Assembly (NCBI GenBank): GCA_002381865.1
Contig: DFYO01000016.1
Location: 1-36,119 of the forward strand
DNA: 36,119 nt
Direction: 5' to 3'
From: Clostridiales bacterium UBA4080
GTDB lineage: Bacteria; Bacillota; Clostridia; Lachnospirales; Vallitaleaceae
Shown in pieces: positions 6,760 through 14,377 of the stretch; positions within the stretch are counted from its first letter, which is position 1, and the number at the start of each line of letters is the position of its first letter. The translations under genes and the position numbers were made by a program. The notes under the pieces are model-generated. The model made no database searches and was not told where the DNA came from. It was given only the letters and a program-made list of their open reading frames with translations.

Positions 6760-8142
6760 ATGCATACCATGGAAATAATTGTTGATAACTTTGCAGGTGG
6801 CGGCGGCGCAAGTACAGGAATTGAAATGGCAACAGGAAGAAGTGTAGATATTGCAATTAATCATGATCCTGCTGCAATAGCAATGCACAAAGTTAATCAT
6901 CCGGATACAGAACATTATTGTGAGAGTGTTTGGGATGTTAATCCTGTCAGTGCAGTCCGAGGTCGTCCAGTTGGTCTCGCTTGGTTTAGTCCTGACTGCA
7001 AGCATTTCAGTAAAGCAAAGGGTAGTAAACCAGTTGAAAAGAAAATTAGAGGGTTAGCCTGGATTGTAATAAAATGGGCTGCTCTAGTTAGACCAAGAGT
7101 AATAATGTTAGAAAATGTTGAAGAATTTCAAACTTGGGGTCCAATTAAAAAAGGCAAACCGATAAAAAGTCGCAAAGGCGAAACCTACTGGAAATGGAGA
7201 TCGCAACTTGAATCACTTGGTTATGAAGTTGAGACAAATGAACTTGTAGCTTGTGACTATGGAGCACAAACGAAGAGAAAAAGATTTTTTATGATAGCTA
7301 GATGTGACGGAAACCCAATTGTATGGCCAGAGCCAACGCATGGCGATAGAAACAGTCAAGATGTAATGTGTGGATTGTTAAAAGCATATGTGCCGGCAGC
7401 CAAATGCATCAACTGGAACAATTTAGGTAAAAGTATATTTGACAGAAAAATACCACTAAAAGAAAAAACTCTTAACAGAATTGCAAAAGGCATAAAAAAA
7501 TTTATTATAGAGAATGAAGACGGATATATCATTCCTGAAGAAGAAACAACATCATTCTTAATTCAATATCACAGTGAAACAACAAAAAATGAAGTACGAG
7601 GTCAAACACTGAGAGAACCAATTATGACAATTGATAGCAGCCCGCGATACGGATTAGTAACCGCATTTATGACAAAGTTTTATAAGACAGGAATCGGACA
7701 GGAAATAATAGACCCACTTCACACAGTAACAACGTCTCAGGGTCATTTTGGTCTTGTATCTGCATTCTTAGTGAAATATTACGGGAACATGACAGAACAT
7801 AGTATATATGAGCCATTAGACACTATAACAACAAAAGATAGATTTGGACTTGTAACCGTATTGATTAATAACGAGCCTTATCAAATAAAAGATATTTGGC
7901 TGAAAATGCTAGAGCCAAAAGAATTGTTTAGGGCACAAGGGTTCCCGGAGGATTATATTATTGACAGAGATTGTACTGGAAAAAAATATCCAAAGAAAGA
8001 ACAGGTTGCTAGATGCGGAAATGCAGTACCACCAGCATTTTCTAACTCGCTTGTTAGAGCTAATTTAATAGAATTGTGTACTGGAAAGAGAAGACCTAAC
8101 ATGGTAATTGATTGTAGTACGGAACAACTAAGATTTGCATAA
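6760..8142 (+). CDS. orphan DNA cytosine-5 methyltransferase
   Basis: A 460-residue enzyme that would transfer methyl from SAM to cytosine C5. Conserved motifs are visible in order: motif I DNFAGGGGASTG (9-20), motif IV SPDC with catalytic C80, motif VI ENV (118-120), motif VIII QTKRKR (170-175) and motif X GNAVPP (420-425). Motif IV has PDC in place of the commoner PPC. Between VIII and X lies a long recognition region with three tandem units of about 34 residues (266-302, 303-335, 336-366), each with a PLxTxTT-like and a GLV(T/S)A-like segment. No restriction enzyme gene is adjacent, so it is an orphan, probably shielding phage DNA from host restriction. ATG follows GGAGGG. Confidence 0.94.
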   Translation: MHTMEIIVDNFAGGGGASTGIEMATGRSVDIAINHDPAAIAMHKVNHPDTEHYCESVWDVNPVSAVRGRPVGLAWFSPDCKHFSKAKGSKPVEKKIRGLAWIVIKWAALVRPRVIMLENVEEFQTWGPIKKGKPIKSRKGETYWKWRSQLESLGYEVETNELVACDYGAQTKRKRFFMIARCDGNPIVWPEPTHGDRNSQDVMCGLLKAYVPAAKCINWNNLGKSIFDRKIPLKEKTLNRIAKGIKKFIIENEDGYIIPEEETTSFLIQYHSETTKNEVRGQTLREPIMTIDSSPRYGLVTAFMTKFYKTGIGQEIIDPLHTVTTSQGHFGLVSAFLVKYYGNMTEHSIYEPLDTITTKDRFGLVTVLINNEPYQIKDIWLKMLEPKELFRAQGFPEDYIIDRDCTGKKYPKKEQVARCGNAVPPAFSNSLVRANLIELCTGKRRPNMVIDCSTEQLRFA

Positions 8143-8320
8143 TAAATGAAAAATTTGAAAGTAAGGATTAAATATGATTGTTTGTCCATATGACACATGT
8201 AAAACTAGAAATAGCTGAATATGAAACGGAAACATTAAGGTGTATGAGCTATAAAAGAAAAGAAAGCAAGGATGATTGTGAAAATTAGCGGGCAGTAAAA
8301 TAAAGCACAGGAGGCTTGAA
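8143..8320 (+). other. short gap with only doubtful micro-ORFs
   Basis: Between the methyltransferase and the next gene I find only tiny frames. One starts at 8174 behind AAGGATT and reads MIVCPYDTCKTRNS (14 residues, one CxxxxC). Another, in a different frame, starts at 8190 and gives 32 residues (ending at 8288) with no ribosome site. The cysteine word in the first frame suggests either a decayed zinc-ribbon gene or chance. No clear promoter or terminator is seen. Confidence 0.3.
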
Positions 8321-8479
8321 ATGATTATTAAATACAAGGAACTTGCAGCCGACCCAAAAGACGGGATATACAGAGTTATTGGAACAAAAACTCATATTAT
8401 TGTGACTGGCAATAAGCTCATTCACTCGCCTCATGGTATGACGATAAGAGATGATGCAATTTTGGAAAAATGTGATTAG
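8321..8479 (+). CDS. small hypothetical early protein
   Basis: A 52-residue ORF starting MIIKYKELAADPKDG behind AGGAGG at 8309-8314. It looks like a small beta-rich protein (GIYRVIGTKTHIIVTGN, alternating hydrophobic strands). No domain is recognised. It is one of a chain of tightly spaced small early genes between the methyltransferase and the terminator at 10027. Confidence 0.62.
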   Translation: MIIKYKELAADPKDGIYRVIGTKTHIIVTGNKLIHSPHGMTIRDDAILEKCD

Positions 8480-8505
8480 AAAACAAATAAGAAGGAGCGG
8501 AAATT

Positions 8506-8745
8506 ATGTTGAGTGTAAGAATAGAGTTGACAAACAGGGAAGATGGAATTGTTATAAGTACGGTTGATGCAAGACCTATGATGAGTATGGATTGGTATGG
8601 GAATTATGAAACAGCAATATCAATAGATGGGCAACTATGGAGAATCGCTGAAGGTTATAACACAGAACAACAAGCTAGAACAGGTCATAAAAAATATAAA
8701 AATATGTCAAAGGTTGATATTAAAAAATTAGATTGGATAGGGTAA
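8506..8745 (+). CDS. small hypothetical early protein
   Basis: A 79-residue protein with a strong ribosome site (AAGGAG). The N-terminal half is beta-like (LSVRIELTNREDGIVIST), with an aromatic middle (DWYGNYETAISIDGQLW) and a basic helical tail (TGHKKYKNMSKVDIKKL). No family is recognised. It precedes the lipoprotein gene in the same transcript. Confidence 0.66.
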   Translation: MLSVRIELTNREDGIVISTVDARPMMSMDWYGNYETAISIDGQLWRIAEGYNTEQQARTGHKKYKNMSKVDIKKLDWIG

Positions 8746-8810
8746 TTCTTAATAGTACGAATATTACTAGAAAACTAATGCGATGTAAACCATCGGAAGG
8801 AGATATGAAT

Positions 8811-9209
8811 ATGAAAAAAATAATTATGGTAATTTTAGCAGTAACAATTATAATGGGTTTGCTTGTAGGATGTGCAACAAGAGAAGCAGATATAGTAAAC
8901 CAAAACCTTTCACTAGAAGCAGATAATTTTAATGTTGTGCGTCAATTAACTGTAATAAATTGCATTCAAGGAGATGTTTTGTTTCAAATGACTGGGAAAA
9001 TATCCATAGTAGCTGACACATCAGATAATCAACTGGAAGTTATCGTAGAGGATGAGAACGGAAAATATCAAAAGCATTTTATAGGATTGAGCGATAATGT
9101 TACATATGTTGTAGAGGATATAAGAGCCACTGACGTTGATCAGTATAACTATACTCTAAATTATAATCCTAAAATGTGGCTTCCTGTTAAAGTGGAGACC
9201 GTTGATTAA
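8811..9209 (+). CDS. phage lipoprotein, beta-sandwich type
   Basis: A 132-residue predicted lipoprotein. A lipoprotein signal peptide is clear: MKK, hydrophobic core, and lipobox LLVGC with the modified cysteine at residue 21. The mature part is a mostly beta domain. I chose ATG 8811, eight bases after AAGGAG; an in-frame ATG at 8805 is too close to that site. Small lipoproteins from the early region or expressed in lysogens often alter the host envelope or block superinfection, but that is inference. Its early location, far from the lysis genes, argues against a spanin role, and Gram-positive phages lack spanins. Confidence 0.78.
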   Translation: MKKIIMVILAVTIIMGLLVGCATREADIVNQNLSLEADNFNVVRQLTVINCIQGDVLFQMTGKISIVADTSDNQLEVIVEDENGKYQKHFIGLSDNVTYVVEDIRATDVDQYNYTLNYNPKMWLPVKVETVD

Positions 9210-9257
9210 ATTGCAACTTTAATGAAAACAATTCCGAAACATCGGAGAAGGGAAAAA

Positions 9258-9557
9258 ATGATGGAAAAATTTAATGGAAACGGATTTATTGGTGTAGTGA
9301 CAAACGACAAGGTTAAACTTGAAATATCAATAGCAAATTTAGTAAATGCATTTAATTGCTGTCCTGATAATTTTGATGGAAGTAAAGTTAGAAGGGGTAT
9401 GCGTCAAGAATTTGCAAGACACTTAGTTGAAAGATTATTTGACGAAACCGACCAAGACACTGGTGCAAGCTATATTGAAGAAGCATTTGATAAGGTATTT
9501 TATGAAATGATGGAAGATGATTTGGATTTTATCAAGCATCCAGATGATGAAGATTAG
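9258..9557 (+). CDS. small acidic hypothetical protein
   Basis: A 99-residue acidic protein; the start MMEKFNGNGFIG follows GGAGAAGGG, and ATG 9261 is an equally good alternative. An in-frame ATG at 9222 lacks a ribosome site. The C-terminal half is helical and acidic (EEAFDKVFYEMMEDDLDF). No domain recognised. It lies between the lipoprotein and a cysteine-rich protein in the early operon. Confidence 0.62.
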   Translation: MMEKFNGNGFIGVVTNDKVKLEISIANLVNAFNCCPDNFDGSKVRRGMRQEFARHLVERLFDETDQDTGASYIEEAFDKVFYEMMEDDLDFIKHPDDED

Positions 9558-9594
9558 TCCGATATCAAGAGCAAAACCAAAAAGGAGTGGAGCT

Positions 9595-9768
9595 ATGAAA
9601 TATAAATATACTGCAATTTTTGAAAATACACCAGTATGTGAAAATTGTATGCTATCTCATTACGACAGTGCATCTGAACGAAGAAAATGCATGGCATTAG
9701 GAATGAGACCGTTTTGCACAGAGGAAGGATGTAGAAAAGATTGTCCATTAGTGAAAGATGAAGATTAG
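9595..9768 (+). CDS. cysteine-rich small protein
   Basis: A 57-residue protein starting MKYKYTAIFENTPVCENC behind AAGGAG. Six cysteines (15, 18, 32, 41, 46, 50) suggest one or two bound zinc ions. Length and pattern resemble short phage zinc-binding proteins; no exact family is recognised. It is probably part of the early operon that ends at the 10027-10064 hairpin. Confidence 0.68.
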   Translation: MKYKYTAIFENTPVCENCMLSHYDSASERRKCMALGMRPFCTEEGCRKDCPLVKDED

Positions 9769-9790
9769 TACGATTTTAGGAGGTTGAAAA

Positions 9791-10012
9791 ATGAAAGGCA
9801 AAATAACTGTTACTAGTCTAGAAAGGGAAATAGAAGAAACCCTTTTTAATAACAATTCAGAAGAATTTATAATTTTAGGGGTTTCATGCAAGTTTAATGC
9901 GATTATCAATAATAAAAAAATTAATGGCACTATTAAATTTAAAGATAATTTCCCAAATGGGTTTAAAGAAGCCGAGAGTATGATAGAACAATTGATAAAA
10001 GATGAAGAATAA
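9791..10012 (+). CDS. small hypothetical early protein
   Basis: A 73-residue protein with AGGAGG at a good distance. It has a helical start (LEREIEETLFNNN), a beta middle (FIILGVSCKFNAIINN) and a helical acidic end (EAESMIEQLIKDEE). I do not recognise it. It is the last gene before the hairpin at 10027-10064, so it probably ends this transcription unit. Confidence 0.63.
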   Translation: MKGKITVTSLEREIEETLFNNNSEEFIILGVSCKFNAIINNKKINGTIKFKDNFPNGFKEAESMIEQLIKDEE

Positions 10013-10026
10013 ATAATAAAAAATAA

Positions 10027-10064
10027 AAAGAGGGCATCTGCCCTGGTAAGCTCTTGCCCTCTTT
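10027..10064 (+). terminator. terminator or attenuator before the XerC-like gene
   Basis: A 10-bp perfect stem AAAGAGGGCA/TGCCCTCTTT (10027-10036 with 10055-10064) is followed by TTTAAT-like sequence only in part. The 18-base loop holds another TGCCC, so the left arm GGGCA (10032-10036) can pair either with 10039-10043 or with 10055-10059. Two exclusive hairpins could act as an attenuator; a plain terminator is the simpler reading. Confidence 0.62.
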
Positions 10065-10131
10065 AATCCACTTGGGATATGTGCTCATTATAACATAGCC
10101 CTCAAACAGAAAACAAGAGGAGGACACTATA

Positions 10132-11121
10132 ATGACTGAAATTATTATTAAACTATTAGAATCACTTAAATCGACAGGTGCAGTCATAGATGAGCATAAA
10201 GCTTATCTAGCGGTAGAAACCGTATTAGATAATTATAATATTCAATCAAAGAGTACAGCTTTAACGGTAACAACAGATATACCGGAACATGCAAAGATAT
10301 TCTTCTCTTGTAAAAAGCTTGAGGGACTGTCAAAAAGCACATTAAAAAATTATGCTTATGAAATAAGGCGATTTAGTGAGCAAGTATGCAAACCAGTTTC
10401 AATGATTACAATAACCGATATAAGAGTATATATCAATAATTATACAAACGCTGTTAAATCAAGCACTATTGAAACAAAAATATATTGTTTAAAATCATTC
10501 TTTGGATGGCTGCATGAAGAAGAATACATATCGAAAAATCCTACAAAGAAAATCGTTATACCAAAGAAACCAAGCAGAATGAGAGAAGGGTTATCAGTTG
10601 AACAATTAGAATCTGCAAGAAATGCTTGTTTGAATTCAAGAGAAAGAGCTTTTCTAGAGTTTTACCTGTCTACCGGATGCAGGGTTTCGGAAGTTGTTGG
10701 TTTAAAACTTACAGATATTAAAAATAATTCCATGAAAGTAATTGGTAAAGGCAATAAAGAAAGAATTGTTTTTTTGAACGAGAAAGCTTTGATGTACTTA
10801 AAGATGTACATCAATAGCAGGACGGATAAATCTGACTATATATTCACATCAGAAAGAATGGATAGAAAAACTAGTTTATATAAACCAATAGGGGCCAGAG
10901 CAATTGAAGATGTTTTTACCAAGATAGGAAAAAGATGTGATTTACATCTACATCCACATTTATTAAGACATACATTTGCAAGCATGATGTTAAAAAATGG
11001 GGCTTCATTAAGAGCAATTCAAGAAATGCTTGGACATTCTGATCCAAAAACAACTAATGTATATGCAAAAATCACAAATATTCAGCTTATGCATGAACAT
11101 CAGCGTTGTGCAGTAGCTTAA
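10132..11121 (+). CDS. XerC/XerD-like tyrosine recombinase
   Basis: A 329-residue recombinase distinct from the integrase. The core-binding domain occupies about residues 52-140 (SKSTLKNYAYEIRRF) and the catalytic domain about 150-320. The full set of catalytic residues is present: R184 (GCRVSE), K206, H276 and R279 (HPHLLRH), H302 (LGHSD) and Y311 (NVYAKI). It has no arm-binding domain, as in XerC/XerD. ATG follows GAGGAGG. It is not beside either att site and stands between two hairpins (10027-10064 and 11146-11182). It may resolve genome multimers, invert a segment or assist replication; no target is visible. An intact second recombinase inside a prophage is unusual. Confidence 0.93.
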   Translation: MTEIIIKLLESLKSTGAVIDEHKAYLAVETVLDNYNIQSKSTALTVTTDIPEHAKIFFSCKKLEGLSKSTLKNYAYEIRRFSEQVCKPVSMITITDIRVYINNYTNAVKSSTIETKIYCLKSFFGWLHEEEYISKNPTKKIVIPKKPSRMREGLSVEQLESARNACLNSRERAFLEFYLSTGCRVSEVVGLKLTDIKNNSMKVIGKGNKERIVFLNEKALMYLKMYINSRTDKSDYIFTSERMDRKTSLYKPIGARAIEDVFTKIGKRCDLHLHPHLLRHTFASMMLKNGASLRAIQEMLGHSDPKTTNVYAKITNIQLMHEHQRCAVA

Positions 11122-11145
11122 TATAAAAAATGGTTGCCACTGCCA

Positions 11146-11182
11146 TAAGTGGGAAAGGAGGAACCTCCTTTTCAAACACTTA
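11146..11182. other. two-part stem-loop after the XerC-like gene
   Basis: TAAGTG/CACTTA (11146-11151 with 11177-11182) encloses the perfect palindrome AAAGGAGG-AA-CCTCCTTT (11154-11171). The stem contains an AGGAGG that it would hide. It lies 25 bases after the recombinase stop. It could be a weak terminator (few T's follow), a recombinase site, or the first helix of the structured segment that follows. Confidence 0.55.
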
Positions 11183-11200
11183 AACACTGCATCCATTAAA

Positions 11201-11280
11201 TTAGCCCGAAGCTGCAATCGGTGAGTTGCAGCAGCTAGTCCAGCTAAAGGACCAGGGGCAAACCTCAGAGCCTTGCCCCT
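11201..11280 (+). ncRNA. candidate structured RNA or cis-element of unknown class
   Basis: An 80-base stretch with about 57 percent GC by my count, against clearly AT-rich neighbours. It can form GCTGCAA/TTGCAGC (11211-11217 with 11226-11232), GTCC/GGAC (11238-11241 with 11249-11252) and AGGGGCAA/TTGCCCCT (11254-11261 with 11273-11280), and TTAGC (11201-11205) can pair with GCTAA (11243-11247) as an outer helix. No coding frame with a ribosome site covers it. It lies just before the MazG-like gene (ATG 11315). It matches no RNA family I can name. It may equally be a DNA element for the upstream recombinase. Confidence 0.42.
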
Positions 11281-11314
11281 AAAAATTAAAATTAACTGGA
11301 AGGGATAAAAATAA

Positions 11315-11818
11315 ATGATTAATCAAATTATGGTTGAGGACATACATAAAAACGCTGTAGAACATGGATGGTGGGAAGGAAACAGAACTTTTGGAGAAAT
11401 TATAGCGCTCTGCCATTCTGAAATGTCGGAAGCACTTGAAGAATACAGAAAAGGCAAAAAACTCAGCGAGATTTATTTCGAAAAAGCTGGAAAACCAGAA
11501 GGAATTAGTGTTGAGCTTGCAGATTGCATAATAAGGATATTAGATTATTTCGGATATATAAAAATTGATTATAAAATTTATCCGGTTTCAATTATTGAAT
11601 TTAAAGAAATAAATTATGATTTTGCAGAGTTTGTTACACGAACACAGTTGTATATTTCCAAGGCTTATGAGCTTAACAGCCTATCATATCTCAAAGGAGC
11701 AGTAGAATACATTTTCGAATATTTAACATATTTTGACATTCCGATAATTGAAATAATAAATTTAAAACATGCATTCAACAAAACGAGAAGCTACAAACAT
11801 GGGAATAAGGTGATTTAG
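11315..11818 (+). CDS. MazG-like nucleotide pyrophosphohydrolase
   Basis: A 167-residue protein with the all-alpha NTP-pyrophosphatase pattern: HSEMSEALEEYRKG (residues 31-44) supplies the EExxE-like metal ligands and VELADCIIRILDYFG the second helix with ExxD. A C-terminal KHAFNKTRSYKHGNK matches the end of MazG-like phage proteins. It would hydrolyse nucleoside triphosphates to monophosphates, which may cleanse the pool or alter host stress signals. The start follows GGAAGGGA. It heads a group with a DUF4406-like gene, consistent with nucleotide metabolism. Confidence 0.82.
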   Translation: MINQIMVEDIHKNAVEHGWWEGNRTFGEIIALCHSEMSEALEEYRKGKKLSEIYFEKAGKPEGISVELADCIIRILDYFGYIKIDYKIYPVSIIEFKEINYDFAEFVTRTQLYISKAYELNSLSYLKGAVEYIFEYLTYFDIPIIEIINLKHAFNKTRSYKHGNKVI

Positions 11819-11829
11819 GAGGAGCAAAC

Positions 11830-12117
11830 ATGAAGATGTACATATCAGGCAAAATAACAGGAAATGAAGATTATATGCAACATTTTAAAAAAGCTGAAAA
11901 AATGCTAATCGAACAAGGACATCAAGTAATGAATCCAGCGATACTTCCACAAGGCTTCTCATGGGAAGAATATATGAAGATATGCATATCAATGATTGAT
12001 GTATGCGAGGGTGTTTACATGCTTAATAATTGGGAAAAAAGCAAAGGAGCTAAAATCGAAAGGCTATATGCAGATATAAACAACAAAAAAATCCAATATG
12101 AAAAGGGGAAATTATGA
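11830..12117 (+). CDS. DUF4406 / nucleoside 2-deoxyribosyltransferase-like protein
   Basis: A 95-residue protein with the typical start MKMYISGKITG, followed by AEKMLIEQGHQVMNPA and SMIDVCEGVYMLNNWEKSKGAK. This Rossmann-like pattern belongs to the DUF4406 family, related to nucleoside 2-deoxyribosyltransferases; the short length is normal. It follows the MazG-like gene with a strong AGGAGG and overlaps the next gene by four bases, so the genes are translationally coupled. A role in nucleotide salvage or modification is inferred from the family. Confidence 0.85.
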   Translation: MKMYISGKITGNEDYMQHFKKAEKMLIEQGHQVMNPAILPQGFSWEEYMKICISMIDVCEGVYMLNNWEKSKGAKIERLYADINNKKIQYEKGKL

Positions 12118-12317
12118 TGGAAGAAGTAACAGCGTACAAGGTAGAAGGAAAATTGGTTGAAAACAAAGAAAAGGCAAACATAATATTGATTGAAACACTT
12201 CTTAGGGCCGCTTTTACTGATGCAGGGCATTGGAAAACAATAGAGTTTCTTGCAAGGAATAAAGAAAATAGGAATAAATTAAAAGTGATCCTGGAAGAAA
12301 TAGAACAAAGATTTTAA
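12114..12317 (+). CDS. small hypothetical protein
   Basis: A 67-residue charged protein overlapping the DUF4406-like gene (ATGATG; start at 12114 or 12117). It reads as beta then alpha (VTAYKVEGKLVENKEKANII, then LLRAAFTDAGHWKTIEFLAR). No domain recognised; the coupling suggests cotranslation with its neighbour. Confidence 0.6.
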   Translation: MMEEVTAYKVEGKLVENKEKANIILIETLLRAAFTDAGHWKTIEFLARNKENRNKLKVILEEIEQRF

Positions 12318-12345
12318 AAATCATTCTAAAGCAGGGAGGGATAAA

Positions 12346-12813
12346 ATGGCAAGGCATATCACAAACAAAAAACTATATCTGCTGACAAAAGAATTAAAAA
12401 GATACAAAGAAATTAAAAAAATAATAAGACATGATGAAAAACTGCTAGACGAAGGATATATGATTAGCGGAATAAACTATGACAAAGTTGTAATCCAAAA
12501 ATCAAACAAGTTTAACAGTGACACTGAAAATCAGTTATTTACAAAAATAGAAATTGAAAATCGCCTGAAAACAAATAAAACGAAAATCAAAAGAATTGAC
12601 TTAGCCCTTGAGCTCCTGGATGATGAAGAACTGATGATAGTTCGAGAATATTACATAAATGACTGTGGCTGGATAAGTACTGCAAGAAAGATAGGCACTT
12701 CAGAAAGAAATGCAAGACGAATTAGAGATGCAGCAATAATTAAAATGTTTGAGGGGCTTTATGGCGAAAGGTTATGCAAGGGATATGTGCAATACAGCCT
12801 AAATGGATTTTGA
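12346..12813 (+). CDS. ArpU/RinA-like late transcription regulator
   Basis: A 155-residue basic protein. The C-terminal part (about residues 95-140) resembles the sigma-70 region 4 helix-turn-helix of the ArpU/RinA family: LLDDEELMIVREYYIND, then WISTARKIGTSERNARRIRDAA. The N-terminal two-thirds is helical. Members of this family activate phage late or packaging genes, and here the gene lies upstream of the packaging and virion operon. The start follows GGAGGG. The exact target promoter is not identified; the region 15707-15845 is a candidate. Confidence 0.74.
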   Translation: MARHITNKKLYLLTKELKRYKEIKKIIRHDEKLLDEGYMISGINYDKVVIQKSNKFNSDTENQLFTKIEIENRLKTNKTKIKRIDLALELLDDEELMIVREYYINDCGWISTARKIGTSERNARRIRDAAIIKMFEGLYGERLCKGYVQYSLNGF

Positions 12814-12853
12814 AGATTAGAAAACTATTACGAGCCAATGAAAGGAATAAATA

Positions 12854-13741
12854 ATGGGATTAACAGAAAATCAAAAACATTTAATTAAAGCAATTTCAAA
12901 AGGTGAAATAGCTGATATAAAAAAAATAGCTGTATTGTGTTTAAAAGAAGATGAAACTCAAAAGAATTCATATTTTTGCAAGCAATATATCGCTACATTA
13001 AGTAATCAGCCTACATTTATTGAATTGCCACACAATATAAAACATCTTGTTTCAGCAGAAGATATGCAAATGTTTAATGACAAAAGATATTTTTTATCCG
13101 ATAGAGAAGAAAAAATACTAAATCACATTAAGCGAATGGCATTGGTTGAACAAAAAATGAATGAAATTGGAATAAAGTATATAAATTCAACTCTTCTATA
13201 CGGAGAAAGCGGAACAGGCAAGACAACATTTGCTAAATATGTTGCAAAAGCATTAAATTTACCCTTTGTTTATATAAATTTCTCAAAATTAATTGATTCT
13301 TACATGGGTAAAACATCGAGCAATATAGCAGAAGTATTTAACTATGTAAATAATAACAAATGCGTTTTTATGCTTGATGAAATTGATTGTATTAGTGTCG
13401 AAAGGTCAAGCAATAGTGGGAGTGGTTCGGATGGTGAAATATCAAGAATTACGATTACATTGATGCAAGAATTTGATAAATTGAGTTCTGGAACAGTTCT
13501 TATTTCAGCAACAAATCGTTTAGACAGAATTGATAAAGCATTGGTTCGAAGATTTTCAAAAATACATGAAGTCAAGCCACTTGGAACATATGAAATGCTT
13601 GAGTTAGCAAATGATTATATGTTAGATATAGGGATTGATGTTATGGAAAACATTAATATTAATGTAAAAAATCAAGCAAAATTAGTAACTCAAATAAATG
13701 AATTAGTAGCATTAGAAATAGAAAAACAATTAACTGTGTAA
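12854..13741 (+). CDS. AAA+ ATPase
   Basis: A 295-residue ATPase. Walker A is GESGTGKTT (117-125), Walker B is VFMLDEID (D175, E176), sensor 1 N221 lies in ATNRLD, and RR (232-233) gives candidate arginine fingers. YMGKTSSNI (150-158) matches the pore loop of classic FtsH/p97/spastin-type AAA proteins, which thread substrates through a hexamer. About 110 N-terminal residues have no recognised fold. It does not look like a DnaC or IstB helicase loader. It lies with an unknown gene and ssb in the replication block, so a role in remodelling replication or host complexes is possible. Its start ATG has AAAGGAATAA upstream. Confidence 0.88.
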   Translation: MGLTENQKHLIKAISKGEIADIKKIAVLCLKEDETQKNSYFCKQYIATLSNQPTFIELPHNIKHLVSAEDMQMFNDKRYFLSDREEKILNHIKRMALVEQKMNEIGIKYINSTLLYGESGTGKTTFAKYVAKALNLPFVYINFSKLIDSYMGKTSSNIAEVFNYVNNNKCVFMLDEIDCISVERSSNSGSGSDGEISRITITLMQEFDKLSSGTVLISATNRLDRIDKALVRRFSKIHEVKPLGTYEMLELANDYMLDIGIDVMENININVKNQAKLVTQINELVALEIEKQLTV

Positions 13742-13769
13742 TAGTCCGAAAAAGCGAAGGAGAAAACCA

Positions 13770-14375
13770 ATGTATATTACAGTAGAAAAATTCGAAGATA
13801 TATTGAACAAAGGAGAGCAGATAAGAGAACAAAAAGCATTCAGCATATATCAAAGGTTAGACAATAAAAAAACTAAGAAGCCAATAGTTTTTGAGCTGAC
13901 CGAAGAAGAAAAAAGAGAAAAGCAAATAATTAAAAGCATATATGAATACGCTATGAAGCAAACAGGTGTACTAATCAACACAGAGAATATGAGAAAATTA
14001 ATTGATGAGGATATTCAGCCTGTACACGTTGTAAAGGCAAAGTATCTGCTAGATACCGAAGGTAATTTTATCATATACCCAAAAGGAAAAGGAAGCGCAG
14101 GCTTTATTGTAACAGATACAATTAACAAAAGTTATTGGCAAACAACAACGAAAAGTGTTAAAGAAATTGTAAACTGCATAAAACAGAAGAATTATGATGA
14201 ATTTGACACGCGAATGCTGCAAGCAGACTTAAAGGAATTATATAATTCTAAATATCACATATCAACTATATGCACTAGGCTAGTTGTAGCTTTGAAATTA
14301 TTGTCATTGCAAAACATTAATTATCAAGACTATACTATCAGACAGACAAATAAAAAGGTTTATAGGAGGATATAA
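13770..14375 (+). CDS. hypothetical protein next to ssb
   Basis: A 201-residue protein with a strong ribosome site (AAGGAG). The N-terminal 70 residues are charged and helical. The middle has beta segments (VVKAKYLLDTEGNFIIYP and KGSAGFIVTDT), and the C-terminal part is helical and ends basic (TNKKVYRRI). I do not recognise it. It is two bases before ssb and follows the AAA+ gene, which suggests a role in DNA replication or recombination. No active-site motif is evident. Confidence 0.72.
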   Translation: MYITVEKFEDILNKGEQIREQKAFSIYQRLDNKKTKKPIVFELTEEEKREKQIIKSIYEYAMKQTGVLINTENMRKLIDEDIQPVHVVKAKYLLDTEGNFIIYPKGKGSAGFIVTDTINKSYWQTTTKSVKEIVNCIKQKNYDEFDTRMLQADLKELYNSKYHISTICTRLVVALKLLSLQNINYQDYTIRQTNKKVYRRI

Positions 14376-14377
14376 AA

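Noticed and set aside
6760..8142. Restriction-modification system
   Set aside because: Only the methyltransferase is present; neighbouring genes show no endonuclease motif.
8174..8288. Micro-ORFs between the methyltransferase and the next gene
   Set aside because: The one with a ribosome site is 14 codons and the longer one has no site; recorded as a gap only.
11130..11183. 17-residue frame MVATAISGKGGTSFSNT, which resembles the P-loop start of NifH/MinD-like ATPases
   Set aside because: No ribosome site, only 17 codons, and it lies over the stem-loop; the likeness is most simply chance. A similarity search of the DNA against ParA/NifH genes would settle it.
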